Assembly (NCBI GenBank): GCA_964019165.1
Contig: OZ025267.1
Location: 9,494,889-9,558,888 of the forward strand
Length of the DNA: 64,000 nucleotides
Reading direction: 5' to 3'
DNA from: Mastigias papua
Taxonomy: Eukaryota; Cnidaria; Scyphozoa; Rhizostomeae; Mastigiidae
Shown: positions 12,381-29,000 of the stretch, one piece after another
Layout of the letters: every line of letters starts with the position of its first letter
Numbering within the stretch: the first letter of the stretch is position 1
The notes under the pieces: model-generated
Database searches by the model: none
Told to the model about the DNA's origin: nothing
Seen by the model: only the letters and a program-made list of their open reading frames with translations
Position numbers and translations under genes: made by a program

Positions 12381-12802
12381 TTTAACCAAATCAAACCACC
12401 GAAATATTCAAAAAGCCATTTGTTTGTAATCGACTTTACTATTTGCCATAGCCAAGCTAGACTAATACTTTCATCTGATATCAATTTGTTCCATAGCATT
12501 TTCAAGGAATTTCCATTAGTGGGGAAATTTCGCAAAAAGAGCCTCAAAGATAGGGAAAGCCCTGTAGACACATTTGTAGAAAGTAGGCAACAAACATTTT
12601 ACGTTCACACTAATGAATTCGCACTGTATTTTAATATGATGCTAGAGCAACCCTAGCGAGCAACACTCTTTTTGAAGAAGTTATCGAATGGGCCCAAACA
12701 ACTGGGTACATTCTTTGACGTTGTCACTTTGACGGTCACCAATGGGAAAGCATATGGCACTATGATTTGGCCTACAGGGTACTTTTCCCAGTAATTATTG
12801 TA

Positions 12803-13828
12803 TAGTTGAACCTATAATAATGACCACCTCCGATAAGCGGCCAACTCCCTATAACGGCCACTAGCCCTCAGTCCCAAACGCTTTCCTATATCATTGCCTA
12901 TATGGCGAACCTCTGGACAGTGGCCATCTCCCAATAACGTTTAACGGCCACTTAGTTCAATCCCAAATGAAACAATTTACCAAATTTTCCCTTTAAAAGC
13001 GGCCAAACAAATGGACTAGTTCAAATATTGTTCCTGAAATTGTTGAAATTCGGTCATGAAATTAACGAAAAATTTATAAATCTTTAAATGTCAATTTATT
13101 CCGCATTAAAAAATCTGTTATAAACGTCTGTTTTGTTTTACCGTCTATCACTCGTATATCCTCCAACTATGTATCGATCCCGGTGGATTCCCGTTGAAGG
13201 TGAGGTTCTGTGTTGCTTTCAAGAGCCTGATAACACGGATGATATTGAAGCCGAGGCAGTGAAGAAAATGCCAAATTTAGATGATTATGGACACATACCT
13301 AGCTACGTCAAGAAATTTGTGTTTCGATTTCTGCGACGATCGACTAACTCAGCTTCAGCAATAATAACTGGAAAGCCAGTTAAGAGATGAGCAGGCTTTG
13401 AGATGGAAGTGCCCTGTCTTTATGAATTTAAGGAGATTCCTTCAGCATTAACTGGGTACGCATGAAGATCGAAAGAAAGAACAAACCCATCGACGAGGTA
13501 TGTAAAGAAGACAGGAAGGAAAAGAGGAGGCCGAAATAGCATAGACCTATGGATTTGTTGCGTTATAACTTGCACAAATTGAGAATTATATTGTTTTGAA
13601 CTGGCTGTATAAATTTCTGCTTACTGAAGTCTTGTTCATTTGTGAATTGAAGGATATATTTGCTGCCACCGGTTAAAGGCCGACATTTTTTACGGGCACT
13701 CAAGTGTCTTGAAAGCAACATATAAGCTCATAAAATGCATTTGAGTTTTAAACCCCCAAGTACGGCCACCTCCCATTAACGGCCACTTGCCTTGAATCTA
13801 AAAGTGGCCGCTCTTAGAGGTTCGACTG
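12803..13828 (+). mobile_element. Tigger/pogo-like TIR element carrying a HIRAN-like ORF
   Basis: The left end TAGTTGAACCT (12803) is an imperfect inverted copy of the right end AGGTTCGACTG (ending 13828). Both sit inside TA dinucleotides, the target duplication of the Tc1/mariner/pogo superfamily. Subterminal GGCCACCTCC and AACGGCCACTTG blocks also recur inverted. No transposase is present (about 1.03 kb), so the element is non-autonomous. Instead it contains the coding piece described at 13169-13466. Confidence 0.75.
13169..13466 (+). pseudogene. HIRAN-like domain ORF inside TIR element, frameshifted
   Basis: The frame from ATG 13169 reads RWIPVEGEVLCCFQEPDN, then EAEAVKK and GHIPSYVKKFVFRFLRR, and stops at 13388. 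A second frame continues the same homology as FEMEVPCLYEFKEIPSALTG to about 13466, so one frameshift has occurred. The pattern EPDNxxDxxAVAVKK...GHIP...FLxxG...VTG is that of HIRAN-type DNA-end binding modules, which are frequent in mobile-element proteins of cnidarians and sponges. The product would be about 95 residues. It is unclear whether it was captured from a host gene or belongs to the parent element. Confidence 0.6.
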
Positions 13829-14422
13829 TATTACAAAATGGCGTGACTTATTCACTGAACCATGAATACACAGAACCCGAAGGTGTGATACTTGCACTGC
13901 ACAGTGGGCTGGGGCATCCAAATTATGGAAAAAATTGGATAGTTCAGCCAAACATTTACGTATGGAAGTGGTTGAGGGCTTGTTAGAAGCGCACAGACAA
14001 AGCGAATCTGATGACATCAAAAAGTCTAAAATATACGCAAAATCTGGGATCTGGGACCAAATTTCCTTATTTGGGCATGGTGGTCTCCACATTCAGAATT
14101 TGCCTTTCTCTCAGTTTGGATGACAATAGGAAAGTGTTTGTGGGCGCGCAAGTAGAATCATGAGATACCTAAAAAGTTACACTTTCAGTTATACTTGCTT
14201 CTTTACGACATGATAGCTCTGTTGATATGATAAACTTGAAAGCAACACCTGATTGCAGAGAAAGTGCATGAATGAGGGTGGGAGGAAGAGAGGAGTTTGA
14301 AATTTATTAAAACCACCCCTTTCACATTGGTTATATTTATGACCAACGCCCTTTTTGTTGCCACTATGGTACCAGACAAGAAATGCAGAAGTATTTTAAA
14401 GAATGTGAAGAAAAATACCAAA

Positions 14423-14857
14423 TCATGAAACAATTAAATTTTGAAACAAAGTATCATCATCACTCAGTGGATCTGGAATTGATTCTCTGGCCTTACAATA
14501 TCCGCTGGAATGCCCGTACACACAGCAATTTTTACAGTATGGCTGAGTCTTCAAGCGAATACTGTTTACTTTTGGATCAGACCCCAACCACAATCTGTTG
14601 ATTATATCATGAAGATTAGCGGTCTGTGAAGTCTTTCTAGCAAGCTTGAGCCTGATCAACCTCAGAACTCTGCTGTTAGCTTCAAGGCCAGTCTCATCAG
14701 AGTTTTTAAGTCCGCAATCAGCATTCAGCTCAATCAGCTTCCAAGAATGACCAAGACGTTTATGCAATGAAGGAGTGATGCTAATCCATGTCTGTTGTTC
14801 ATTCTTGTGAGGAGATGGAAAACTCTGGAGATACAGTAGACAGAGAGTTGTACACAA
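14423..14857 (-). CDS. Unrecognised ORF with CxxC...H...C end inside 2.4-kb element
   Basis: This 144-codon minus-strand frame reads NADCGLKNSDETGLEANSR near residues 44-62, then LARKTSQTANLHDIINRLW, and ends in YCKNCCVYGHSSGYCK (about residues 108-123), a possible small zinc knuckle (CxxCxxxGHxxxxC spacing). I did not recognise the family with certainty. The position between the inverted termini suggests a transposon-encoded or transposon-captured protein. The frame at 15126-14941 may be its upstream part. No transposase catalytic motif is visible. Confidence 0.45.
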   Translation of the reverse strand: MCTTLCLLYLQSFPSPHKNEQQTWISITPSLHKRLGHSWKLIELNADCGLKNSDETGLEANSRVLRLIRLKLARKTSQTANLHDIINRLWLGSDPKVNSIRLKTQPYCKNCCVYGHSSGYCKARESIPDPLSDDDTLFQNLIVS

Positions 14858-14940
14858 TTTTCTGTCTTCAGTAACATCTATAGTTTTGCTGGAACTAAAC
14901 TACCTTAGAATTACTAACAGGTACTGCCCAATCTGTCTCA

Positions 14941-15126
14941 TCACCTGCCGATATTTCTCAGGTAGCATTTGAATGATAATCTTTCTCCCTTTCTCATCAT
15001 GTAAAAGTCTCCTGGCAGTGTTTCCAGTTGTAATTGTCCCTCCTTTGCCGGTTCCACCTGGATAATCCCATTTTCCCAAATCTCATTCTCGATCTTCTTC
15101 TGGATTTCTGCCTTTGCTTTCTTCAA
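14941..15126 (-). CDS. Short charged ORF, probable upstream part of 14423-14857
   Basis: This minus-strand frame of 61 codons is lysine/glutamate-rich at the start (KKAKAEIQKKIENEIWENG) and continues IIQVEPAKEGQ to FYMMRKGERLSF. It lies 83 bases upstream of the next minus-strand ORF in the same element and could be a preceding exon or a frameshifted part of the same protein. Function is not recognised. Confidence 0.35.
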   Translation of the reverse strand: MKKAKAEIQKKIENEIWENGIIQVEPAKEGQLQLETLPGDFYMMRKGERLSFKCYLRNIGR

Positions 15127-16433
15127 GAGCCGGTGACTTCGAGATAAGGATTAGCATATAATTTGGATTAGCTGACTTTTACCCCCTTGAGAAAATCGCT
15201 AGATTCTGTTTGCTCTGTCTTGTCTGCCACTGGCTTTGTCCGTGACTTTTCAAATTTTTTCAATAGCAAATGCCACTGTTTTCATGTCAACACAGTTGTT
15301 TGGTTTCTGGTCATTATTTGGGGGTGTCTAGTTATAAAAGCAAAAATTGGTACAACAGTGAAAACAGTTCCTGAGTTTTTCATACTGACGGAAATTATGT
15401 GCTAATATACTGTATGTTCCAGAGCGATAGCTATGCCAAACATATTCACAAGAGCTTTCATGTACACAATTGTAATTTTTTCATGAAAAGGTCGCCAAAT
15501 TTCGGCAGAAAGTTTCACACTAAATTGTTGATTTTTGAGTTTTCATGACAGTTCTTGTAATTTGGTAACCAAGAGGCTTTTTACAATGACATTAGTACAT
15601 AATATGCATTTATTTCCTAATATTTCTACATAACTAGAGGGAATACTAATTTCATCAATTTTCTGAGACCGACCATAGTAGACTTTCTTACTTCCCAGTC
15701 AAATCGGTTTTTTTTGAGATGCCATAGGCCAGACATTTCAAAACATGGATTTAATAACAGCTAAAATTCCATTCTTTCAGGAAATGTGTACTTTACTATG
15801 TCTGGCTTATGGCTATTCGAGATTTTTTCCCTATTGCATGAAATTATTGTCAAAAAATGTGACGTTTTACGCAGAATTTGCTATTTTTTAAATCAATTTT
15901 GCTTAAAAAACAGGGACATTCTTGCCATTTAAAGATTTGGAAACTGCCAAAACTTAAACTCCAAAAAAACTATGCTTCTAGCTGTTCATTTCATAAATAA
16001 AAATGACGAAAAAGCTCAATTTTCAATTTTTCTGGAGAAATGTCACATTATAGGTATGTTCTGGCAACTCAGGACAGGATATGCAAGTGGACCACCAACA
16101 GCTAGAAGATTTGCTGAGATTCAATCTGCTGTAACTTTGGAAAGAATCAAGCTTTCGAATTGATTTTCGTTTTTCTGCAATGAACTTTCATTCTATTTCA
16201 AGGTTCATTGATGCAAATACAAAATTTGAGGGGGGCCAAATTTCGAAATTTCCAGGCCCCAGCCCACTGTGCACTGGTCATACTTATCTATAAGGAGCAG
16301 AAATCGTATCAGAGGAGCAGGAGAGTGTATGGTTGGCTGAACTTACAATGCTTCTGCCAAACCAATCAAAGTGAAGATCGTATGAATACATGAAATCAAG
16401 CAAGTGTTGTTGTAGTTGTAACGCTGTAACTAC

Positions 16434-16439
16434 GACGTG
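16434..16439 (+). promoter_or_regulatory. Possible UPRE/XBP1 core upstream of DNAJB9
   Basis: GACGTG lies 63 bases before the DNAJB9 start codon, in the context TACGACGTGT. The unfolded-protein-response element bound by XBP1/ATF6 has the core TGACGTGG, and DNAJB9 is a classical XBP1 target in vertebrates. One six-base match is weak evidence, and the transcription start was not located. Confidence 0.3.
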
Positions 16440-16501
16440 TTGTTAACTGCCCGATAGTGACAGGGACTGAGAAAATCAATCGGACAAGGTATAACCATAG
16501 A

Positions 16502-20651
<4,150 letters not shown>

Positions 20652-23085
20652 TTCAAATTTTGCTGCACAAGTTGTAGCTGTTACTAATTTACAATATGTA
20701 TTTCAGAAGTAGCTATTCTATCTTTTTAGTTTTATTGCAATTATATCAAGATATTTATCAAGTCATTAGAGAAAAAGAATAAAACTTCCACAGCAACTAA
20801 AGTTTCTTGCTTTTACATTGAACAGTAATTTCATATCAAGAAGCATAATGATTGCCTATGCTCATGAAGCACATTCTCCACTGTTCTTGAGGAACTCTCA
20901 TTAAAGTGTGCAGCAGGTTAAGATCAGTGGTCACTTCTTTAACTCGAGTATAGTCTTATTTATTCTCTGATAACATTTCAATAAATCACTTTTAATGAGC
21001 AATTTTTACAGTGTTATCATTGAGGCATAGAAGGTTATGAAGTCTCCCACACTCTGCTGGAGACTCCAGCATTTCAGTGCTATCTCCAGCCACCCTCTAG
21101 CAGTGGCAAAATCTCCAACATTTATTTCATTTTGAAAGAACATCCAAAATTGCCTAAATCTGAAAATTAACTTGGCAAGTCATGCTGTTCATCCATCATA
21201 GTCCCTTTTATAAATTCAAAACTGACCATTGTTCTTCATTCTAATGATCTATAAAAGTCCTTATATTTGGCTATGTGTGTATGGTTGCCTTAATAGCTGG
21301 CTGACACTGACAGCATCAGCCCACCTCTTAACTTGACCAGACCACCACACCCTTTTCTCCAGCATTTTGACAGTGAACACTTGGCAACTATGGGCATATT
21401 GTATCTACATGAAGATTTAGCCATGATTTATCATTTATTCCTTTTCAGCTGGATTGCAATTTATCATGTTCCTTCCAGGCCTTGTTTGTTTCTGACAGCC
21501 TACAAACACTGTTGAGTAATATTTAAGTACTTTTGGGCCAAACCCTATGCTTTTTTCACTCTACATTCAAATGTATTATTGATACCTGAGTAAGCAGATT
21601 TATGTAGCTATTTAACTTCATCTTGATTTATCAAAAACACATTACCAGACCAACATAGCACACACATATCAGCAAATCTGTTCGAAGTTGGTGCCTGCCA
21701 TATGTCTGAATCCACTTTTGCACTTAGGGTTATACAGTCATAAATTCACTTATGTCAGGGAAAGTCACAGGTTAGATTTCAAACCACTGTTAAGCATTCA
21801 TTAAATTTCATTTAAATTGTTTTGCACTAAAGGGTGTTTGAAAGTAATGCAAAAAAGCATCTTATCTAAGTACATTCCTGATGTATTTCCATCCTTTAAT
21901 AAAAATTTACAACCATAGAGCTTACCTTACATGGAATTATAGTACAAGATGGAATCATTACTCATTAACAACTGCTGCCAAAAACCATTTGTGCCACTTT
22001 CTTTCTAGTAATACTTGGTGACTGCACCCTTCAGTCTAGAAGATACAACTATGTGACCCCATTAGTGGAGCATTGATGCCCCTTTACATAGGCCTATTGC
22101 TAAAATGAAAATATCTTGCTTTTTGCTCATTTGCAAGCCCCTCAGGTTATAGGAAGTGGTTGTTTTACCAAAATAGGTTAAGGAAAAAATAAAGGCTTTC
22201 AAGAAAAGATGGAGAAAATTTTTGCTTCTTGAGAACTTTGTATCAATACATCTAAATTTTTAGACACCTGCCCATTTCATGGGTAAATTCACAAATCATC
22301 CACAGCTTTAGAATATATGTTCTCCTTGGTGGCTGAGTCCAGTTGTTGAGAACTGGCTCCGACATTCATTCTTCTCTTCAGTTTCAATGACCAGGTCAAT
22401 TTACAGAAATAAAATTTGCCTGTAACTATTATTACAATATGCTTTGTCTACGGCTACTGATGTGAAAAGAATGTGGTGAAAAATCCTTCATATAGTGAGA
22501 TAAACATTTTTTCACCATGAAAAATCCAACTTTCTAAGGTTCAAGGCTATATTGGGTTCCCATTAATTGTACCTAATATTTTCCATCAATTATTTCAAAA
22601 ATGTTTTCCTGACCAACTAAAGCTTTATCTTCTGTTATTCTAGTAGACCATGATCCAAATAATTATGTTTCTCTGGTGCTTGTGACTATTTAATAATTTT
22701 ACAAAATTTATATGAAAAGGTAAATAAAATGGGCAATTGTGAGCAAGAGCATCATTTCACTTCAACTTCCAGTACACATTTGTAGTACAATAAGTATAAA
22801 TGGTAAACGATTAACAGTATGTGCTCCAAAAGTAACTGCTTTCATGGGTAGACCATTGATTCACTCAAGGGGGCAGCACGTAAGGTACCTAGGAATATAC
22901 TGTCCATAAAGACCTCCTGGGGATGCGCATGCCACAACAATTAGATACAAAGCAGTCATTTTCTACCATAATATTTGATGGTCTTGTATCCTTTCTGCTA
23001 TCAAACATGCAAATATGAAGAGGGCAAAACAAATAAAACTCAGCCTATAAATTCTATCTTGTATATTCAAAATTACAGGCGCACT
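20652..23085. other. Convergent intergenic region between DNAJB9 and RPS3A
   Basis: The 3' flanks of DNAJB9 (+) and RPS3A (-) meet here. An AATAAA at about 20778 suits DNAJB9. No gene is supported. Near 22790-22930 the plus strand reads INGKRLTVCAPKVTAFMG then HVRYLGIY, reminiscent of the NGxxI...VKYLGI segment of LINE reverse transcriptases, possibly a very old copy. Confidence 0.5.
22790..22930 (+). mobile_element. Possible ancient LINE RT shred
   Basis: The plus-strand frame contains SINGKRLTV and, 24 residues later, QHVRYLGIY, matching in order the INGxxI and VxYLGV motifs of non-LTR reverse transcriptases. The match is short and the rest is unreadable. Confidence 0.35.
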
Positions 23086-26000
23086 TTAAATATCATCTAG
23101 GACTGGTGGTTCAAAGGAATCTCTAACAATCTTAGTGCCCGTATCAGCTGATGCAGTGCCCTCTGCAACTGTTGCTCCTTCACCATGCATTTCCATCAGC
23201 CTTCCAACTGAGAACGATAGAGAAATATCAAGTTACATAGGCAAAGAACACAACCCTCAGTTCTAAATGCATAATAAGCCCTATACATTTAACAAATGAA
23301 GTAGTTCAAGCTGCAAACATTCTTGCTCAAAAACAATAGATGCTGCTACCCAAGGGTAAAAATATAACGGGCACAGCATGTATCTGGGAAAACTGAGCAA
23401 CAATCCCTGCAAAAATGTACTGCCTCTAAAAGTGCTTTATATGAAATAACATGCTTCTAAAATGTTGAAAAAAATATGTCAAGTAGCATGGAGGCCAAAT
23501 AGGGGAACATCTAAACAACACTGAGCAGGTGTGACAAACAATCAATATTAGCAAAATTTATTGAAACATTTACAAAGCTCTGCTAAATTGCTTCTGGGTG
23601 CAATATGACTCATTGTAGTTATAAACTATTCCAGTTTTCTAGGACCTGCATAGAACTTATCCATGGAAAATACTGAGCTTCACATCGGTATGAAAATTAG
23701 TACACTACATAACTTTTTTGAGTGGTAGGAACGCTACCTCTTTTAGCAGATGGTAGCATGACCCTAGTATTATAAACTGCACGGGGCTTCACAGCGTAGA
23801 AGCAAGATGTAATGGCTTTATTAATTTGGTTTTCAAATTTTGATGAAACATTTCCAATCCAGGGAAATTTTAGGTAAACCAGGCACTTTTCAGGACCAAA
23901 CTTTTTCTGATGAAATTTTCGCTAGTTTTTCCTTAATGCAAGAAACAAGGACATCTGGGTATCCATTGTGAATTAAAAGTTGTTTTATTGTGTCCAGCTC
24001 AGAATCTAATTTAGTTTTAGAGCAAATCATAAGTGCCCTATGAACTAAAGTTTTAATAAGGTTGATTTTCCATGCTTCTGGGCTGAAGGAATTCCAACAG
24101 TTGTATTGACCAGTAAACATTGGTTTCCTGTAAATGCTAGTGAGAAATCCAGTGCCCCCTTTCTCCACCGCATCTGGCTATATATTTTCATTCACCTTTC
24201 AGTTGTTATCAGATGTGTCATACTCTGACGAGTGTCGGACAAAAAAAGCTTTCAGTATACTAAAAGAATGTTCCCACTTTTTTGTGCTATAGTGAAGTTC
24301 TATACAAATATGGATATTGTGGCCCCATTTACACTATTCTATTGGGCAAAAACACTTCATAGAAAAGGTTGATGATGATGTAGAGTAACTACATGCACCT
24401 CAAACTCCTGAGAATGTGAACAAAAAACATTGGGCAAATATCAGATACACAAAATAATACTGAATTACTTACAATCAAACTTGGGCTTTTTAAGGCACTT
24501 TACTTTTCTGATATATACTTCATGGACAGGATAGATGGATTGGCAAGACTTCTCAATCTCTTTGCCGATACTGTCTGGGATCCTGAAACATCACCAAAAG
24601 ATATTAGGCTCAAGACAATTGGACTGAAACTTACTATTCTCTATTAAAACAATACTATTTTCACACACAAAGCTCTTTCCGTATATTACAATGAGTACAA
24701 CTATCAACAAAAACAGAATATTTGACATAGAAGGCATACAATTCCACATGCATGCCCTCAAACATGCCTGCAAATTCCCAGGTGTGTAAAATATCACATG
24801 TCTTGATTACTTTGAAGTCTTAAGTTGTCAATACTAGTTCTGTGAGTTTCTATGATGAATTCAATATTCACTGTTTGCTTTCTCTGCTGTATTTGAAGGA
24901 GGTAACACGTTATCACAATAGATAAATTGCTATTAATGACAGATTGTATCATCCAAGTTCTATTGTTGACTGGGCGATAGAAATCCTTATGTAACTAGTC
25001 TATCGGCAGGCCTTACCCCAAACAGACCAAAGATGCTCTAAAAATTGAGCTCCAAAAACAATTTCAGAACAGCAAAACTAAATGGGGACTCCAATCTAGG
25101 AATATCTGGTATTTCAAACTTATTTTAAAAAGTTGTGATATTAAAAGGTGTGATTTGCTTTTAGGTTATGCCTAGCTGTGCAAAATGACAATTTCGGATT
25201 ATGCTTGGCTTCCACATATTCACAAAAGTCAGCAACTGATTGGGGACAGTTATACCTATATGGAAACATGTTTTCTCCTGCATCCCCTAGTGTCTGTGAT
25301 ACATCACCAATCAGTCCCTGAATTTAACATTTTTGAATGTCCCCAATGAATCCCCAATCACTGGGATGCACGTTGTCATATGGAAAGTAATTGTATTGAT
25401 CAGGGATATTGCCCATGAGAGAAATGTACCAAATGGTACTTCAAATCAATCTAACAGTGCACTTACTGAATGCCTCTTTGCAAAGAATGCTTAAAGACTG
25501 ATGTGTAACAATGGAGTTCATATTGACTGTGGCAACATTACAACCATCTAACAGTTAAACATGTATTTCAATTCTGTTATGGTGCTTTTCAGTAATTTGA
25601 AGCTCTTGCCTTCATATGAGATGGGCAAATCCAACCCTTACAACTATATGGGAACATTCAGTAGGACATGTCACTGAAAGACTGGGGCATATCACTGACT
25701 GGTATGATTATATTGAGTATATTGAGAACAGGCTTTGCCTGGTCATAGAAATGCTGTAAAAGGATTAGCTTAATGATGATGTGAATAGTGACATGTTGAG
25801 TCATAGAAAGGGGTAGTTGTAGGGAAATCTTTCATGGTGATCTGTTCAGTCATTATATGACATTCCATGCTCTCATGAGTGCTGGATACAATAGCTTTTC
25901 AATACTACAAAGTGCTAACACTCTTTATGTGCAATTTAGTGAAACCCTTATATACACAGAGACGTTGCTTTTCACCTATAGTGGAATCCCAATATAACAA

Positions 26001-29000
26001 ACCCATGATATAGAGAGCCTCCCCGTATAATAAACCAAATGTTCAGTCCCTTGGATTCTGCCTAACCAACTCCTTATAAATTCTCTTGGTATAATGAACC
26101 CCAGATACAATGAACTCTTACTTGTATCCTACATTAACCTCGTTATAATGAACTTTTCATAAATTTGTCATTTATTAATTTCAATTATTTACCAGTTCAC
26201 TTACAACCTTCTCTTGTGGGGAATTCAATATTGTTACAGACAAACAATGTCAACTGATGTCAGGTCATACATCAGATGACCCTTGTGCATCAGGGCAGGT
26301 GATATGCAACTGGGCATCTTTCACTATCCCCACAGAGGGTGGCTGGTCATAGTCACTTGGATACAGTATCAAGGAAAGCAAAGACCATGCAAAATCTTTG
26401 AATTCAGCATGTTTGTTTGAGTAAAGTGTGGACAGAAGTTGGGGAGAGCCTTAACAAGCCCAGAGGGAATTTTCAGGCATGTACTAAGAAAAAAACTATT
26501 AAAATATTCCTCCCAGTTTAACAAACTCCTGACATCACGAACTATTTTCTGGTTCCATTTAGAGTTTGTTATATCAAGATTCCACTGTAGTTATGTAATG
26601 ATGGCAACTACTGCCCATAAAGGTATTTGAGAAGACACCACCATAATATGCCACCACATACCACCATATGCCACCACACACTTGAATGGTATTAGGTGTT
26701 TGACACCTAGCACTCCCCCCAAAATCTTCCCACAAAGCCTGAAAATCACAAATATGTTTGACTTACAATTTTTTGACAACCTCTTTCAAATCATTACTTG
26801 TCACTTCCTTTGAAATTATGTCAACCATTTTCTTACGAATGGCTCTGACTTGGCTAGATTTAGCATAGCAAGTTTTCTTGATCTGATTTTGTCTCTTTTT
26901 GGTGAATCCAATGCAAAATACTCTTAATAGGTAACCATCAGTAGTCTTCACATCAACATGAGCCTCAATCATGGTCTGTTAAATAAAAATATCAATGTTT
27001 TCAAATTCTATTTTTCAACAGTCATCAATTGTAGTTTCACTCAAACATTTATTCAATCTTCTCTACCTTAACCTGCAGGATATCCTTTTGCCTCATACCA
27101 CCAAGATGGCATAATTTTCTGTTTATCAACTGTGGGATGGTTTTACAAAGCAACAAGAAACTTAAATGACATGACCATTGCAATATTCTAAAAAATGCTG
27201 TCATATTTCACAAGAGGAGAGGAAAATCATGTGCTTCTATGTAATACAAAACACAAGAGTCTCCACAAGTCATTGAATGTGTAACAGCAGTGAAATGAAG
27301 TTCTCACTTCAATACAAAGTATCACTCCCATTAGTTTATCTTGGCAACAGGGAACGAGAGACAAGGCAAAGCAAAGCCTAGTCACTAGCAAGGTTGCCTT
27401 TAGCAAACTAATTCAACTCAATGTACAAATGAGAAAGCAACAGCAAGATGCAAGGCTCCTTTCATATAGCATGCCCATATAAACAGTCTTCGTCATGAGG
27501 AAAATGCCATGCGTGCGGCAAACCAAACGCATAGTATCTTTCAAGCGTGAGATTCACACTCTTACCTAACTGACTCTTCTGAGGTCGCTAATAAGTAATT
27601 GCAAAACCACGATGGCAACTGCAATAACAACTCATTTTTTTCATTTGGAACATAGTATCAGTAAGCTCCTTTTTCTCCCACACATTAGTTCACGTGGAAC
27701 GAAAATGCGATAAAATGCTTTATAAATGGGAAAAAAGCAACAAAGCTATTTTCCATCAATGTGAGAACTTTTGTCCCTTTTAATGTTATGATGCATTTAT
27801 AAAGAATTAAAATCTGATTGCGTTTTAAAATGACTACTTCCTAAAAATGTGATTAAAATGGGAAATGAGAACTTCTTTCCCTCCTTTTCCTTGGCTTTAT
27901 GGCCAATGATCTCAGATTTTCCATAAGACATGAAAGTGCGGAGTTCGATGTTGCTACCTTTTCTTGTAGGAGTCATAATTCCAATGAAATGCGAGTAAGC
28001 AGTAAAGAACCGAGTAAAATGTGTATGAAAAATGACAATTGCATTTGATGAAAATGGGAAAGCAACATGCCTGCTTCATTTTTAGCGCAATTTTAACAAA
28101 GTGAAGCGATTAGCCTATTCAAAAACATTTTCGGTAAGCCTGTCAAACGGTTATTACTTACACATCACAGATACAAAGAAAAAAGGTGCTATTTTGAAAG
28201 AATTAACCAACATTGCCCAGTTTCTGGAAATAGCACTTCAAATATTTCATTGAAGACAACAATTCTAGAAAGCCAAAAATCAACGATCAAATATCTGACT
28301 CATGCGTGCGATTAATCGCACGCATTATCGGCTCTGTGTGTGTGGATGTGTGCGCGTGCGATCGCACGCATTAAATGACGAAGACTGTATAAATAGGTCT
28401 ATGAGGGTGATTGCAAGGGCAACCCCCTGTGTAAAACAAAAAGGTCTGCTGATACATATCAGGGCTTTCAGTGGGGGGCGAGCAATAGCGTGCACTCTTC
28501 GCTTGTTTTTCACTTTTCTGAACAGCATTAAAACTCTCTAGCAAATGCCTTGCTATGTCACACAGTACCCTCTATGACAATTTGATAGTATATGGAAATC
28601 ACTCTCTTTGGAGTAAAGATAAGAGGGAAGAAATCATTTAGAAAGCTCTCGATATGTACCTCAAATTGAAAAGGCGAATGAAAACAAATAATCTTCCAGG
28701 CATCCAAACCTCAACAGAATTTGATGCTCCCTTACCAGGCGATTCATCAGAGTCAGACAGTGATATTGATGAAATTAAGGAACATGGCCTTTTTGAAGCC
28801 GAACTTGAACTTTAGTAGACAAGACAACGTGAAATTTTGCTACTTCTGTTTGAAACATTTAATAAGGGCTGATAACATTATTTTGATTAAGTACATTTAT
28901 GGTTTTGAAATAAGAGTCGGTTGTTTCTATCAGTGCCAGGTCCCGTTATCATTTGAAGTTGAATGCTTGCAGGATATAGAGCGAAAACGATTGTAGGTCC

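Larger units (their letters stand above)
13898..16273. mobile_element. 2.4-kb element bounded by 18-bp perfect inverted repeats
   Basis: TGCACAGTGGGCTGGGGC at 13898-13915 is repeated as its exact reverse complement at 16256-16273. The core CAGTGGGCTGGGGC resembles hAT-type ends. Candidate target duplications are imperfect (TGCACTG-like on both sides if the ends are set slightly inward). The interior holds the two minus-strand ORFs listed next and AT-rich sequence near 15400-15950 with no recognised domain. Superfamily assignment is uncertain. Confidence 0.65.
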
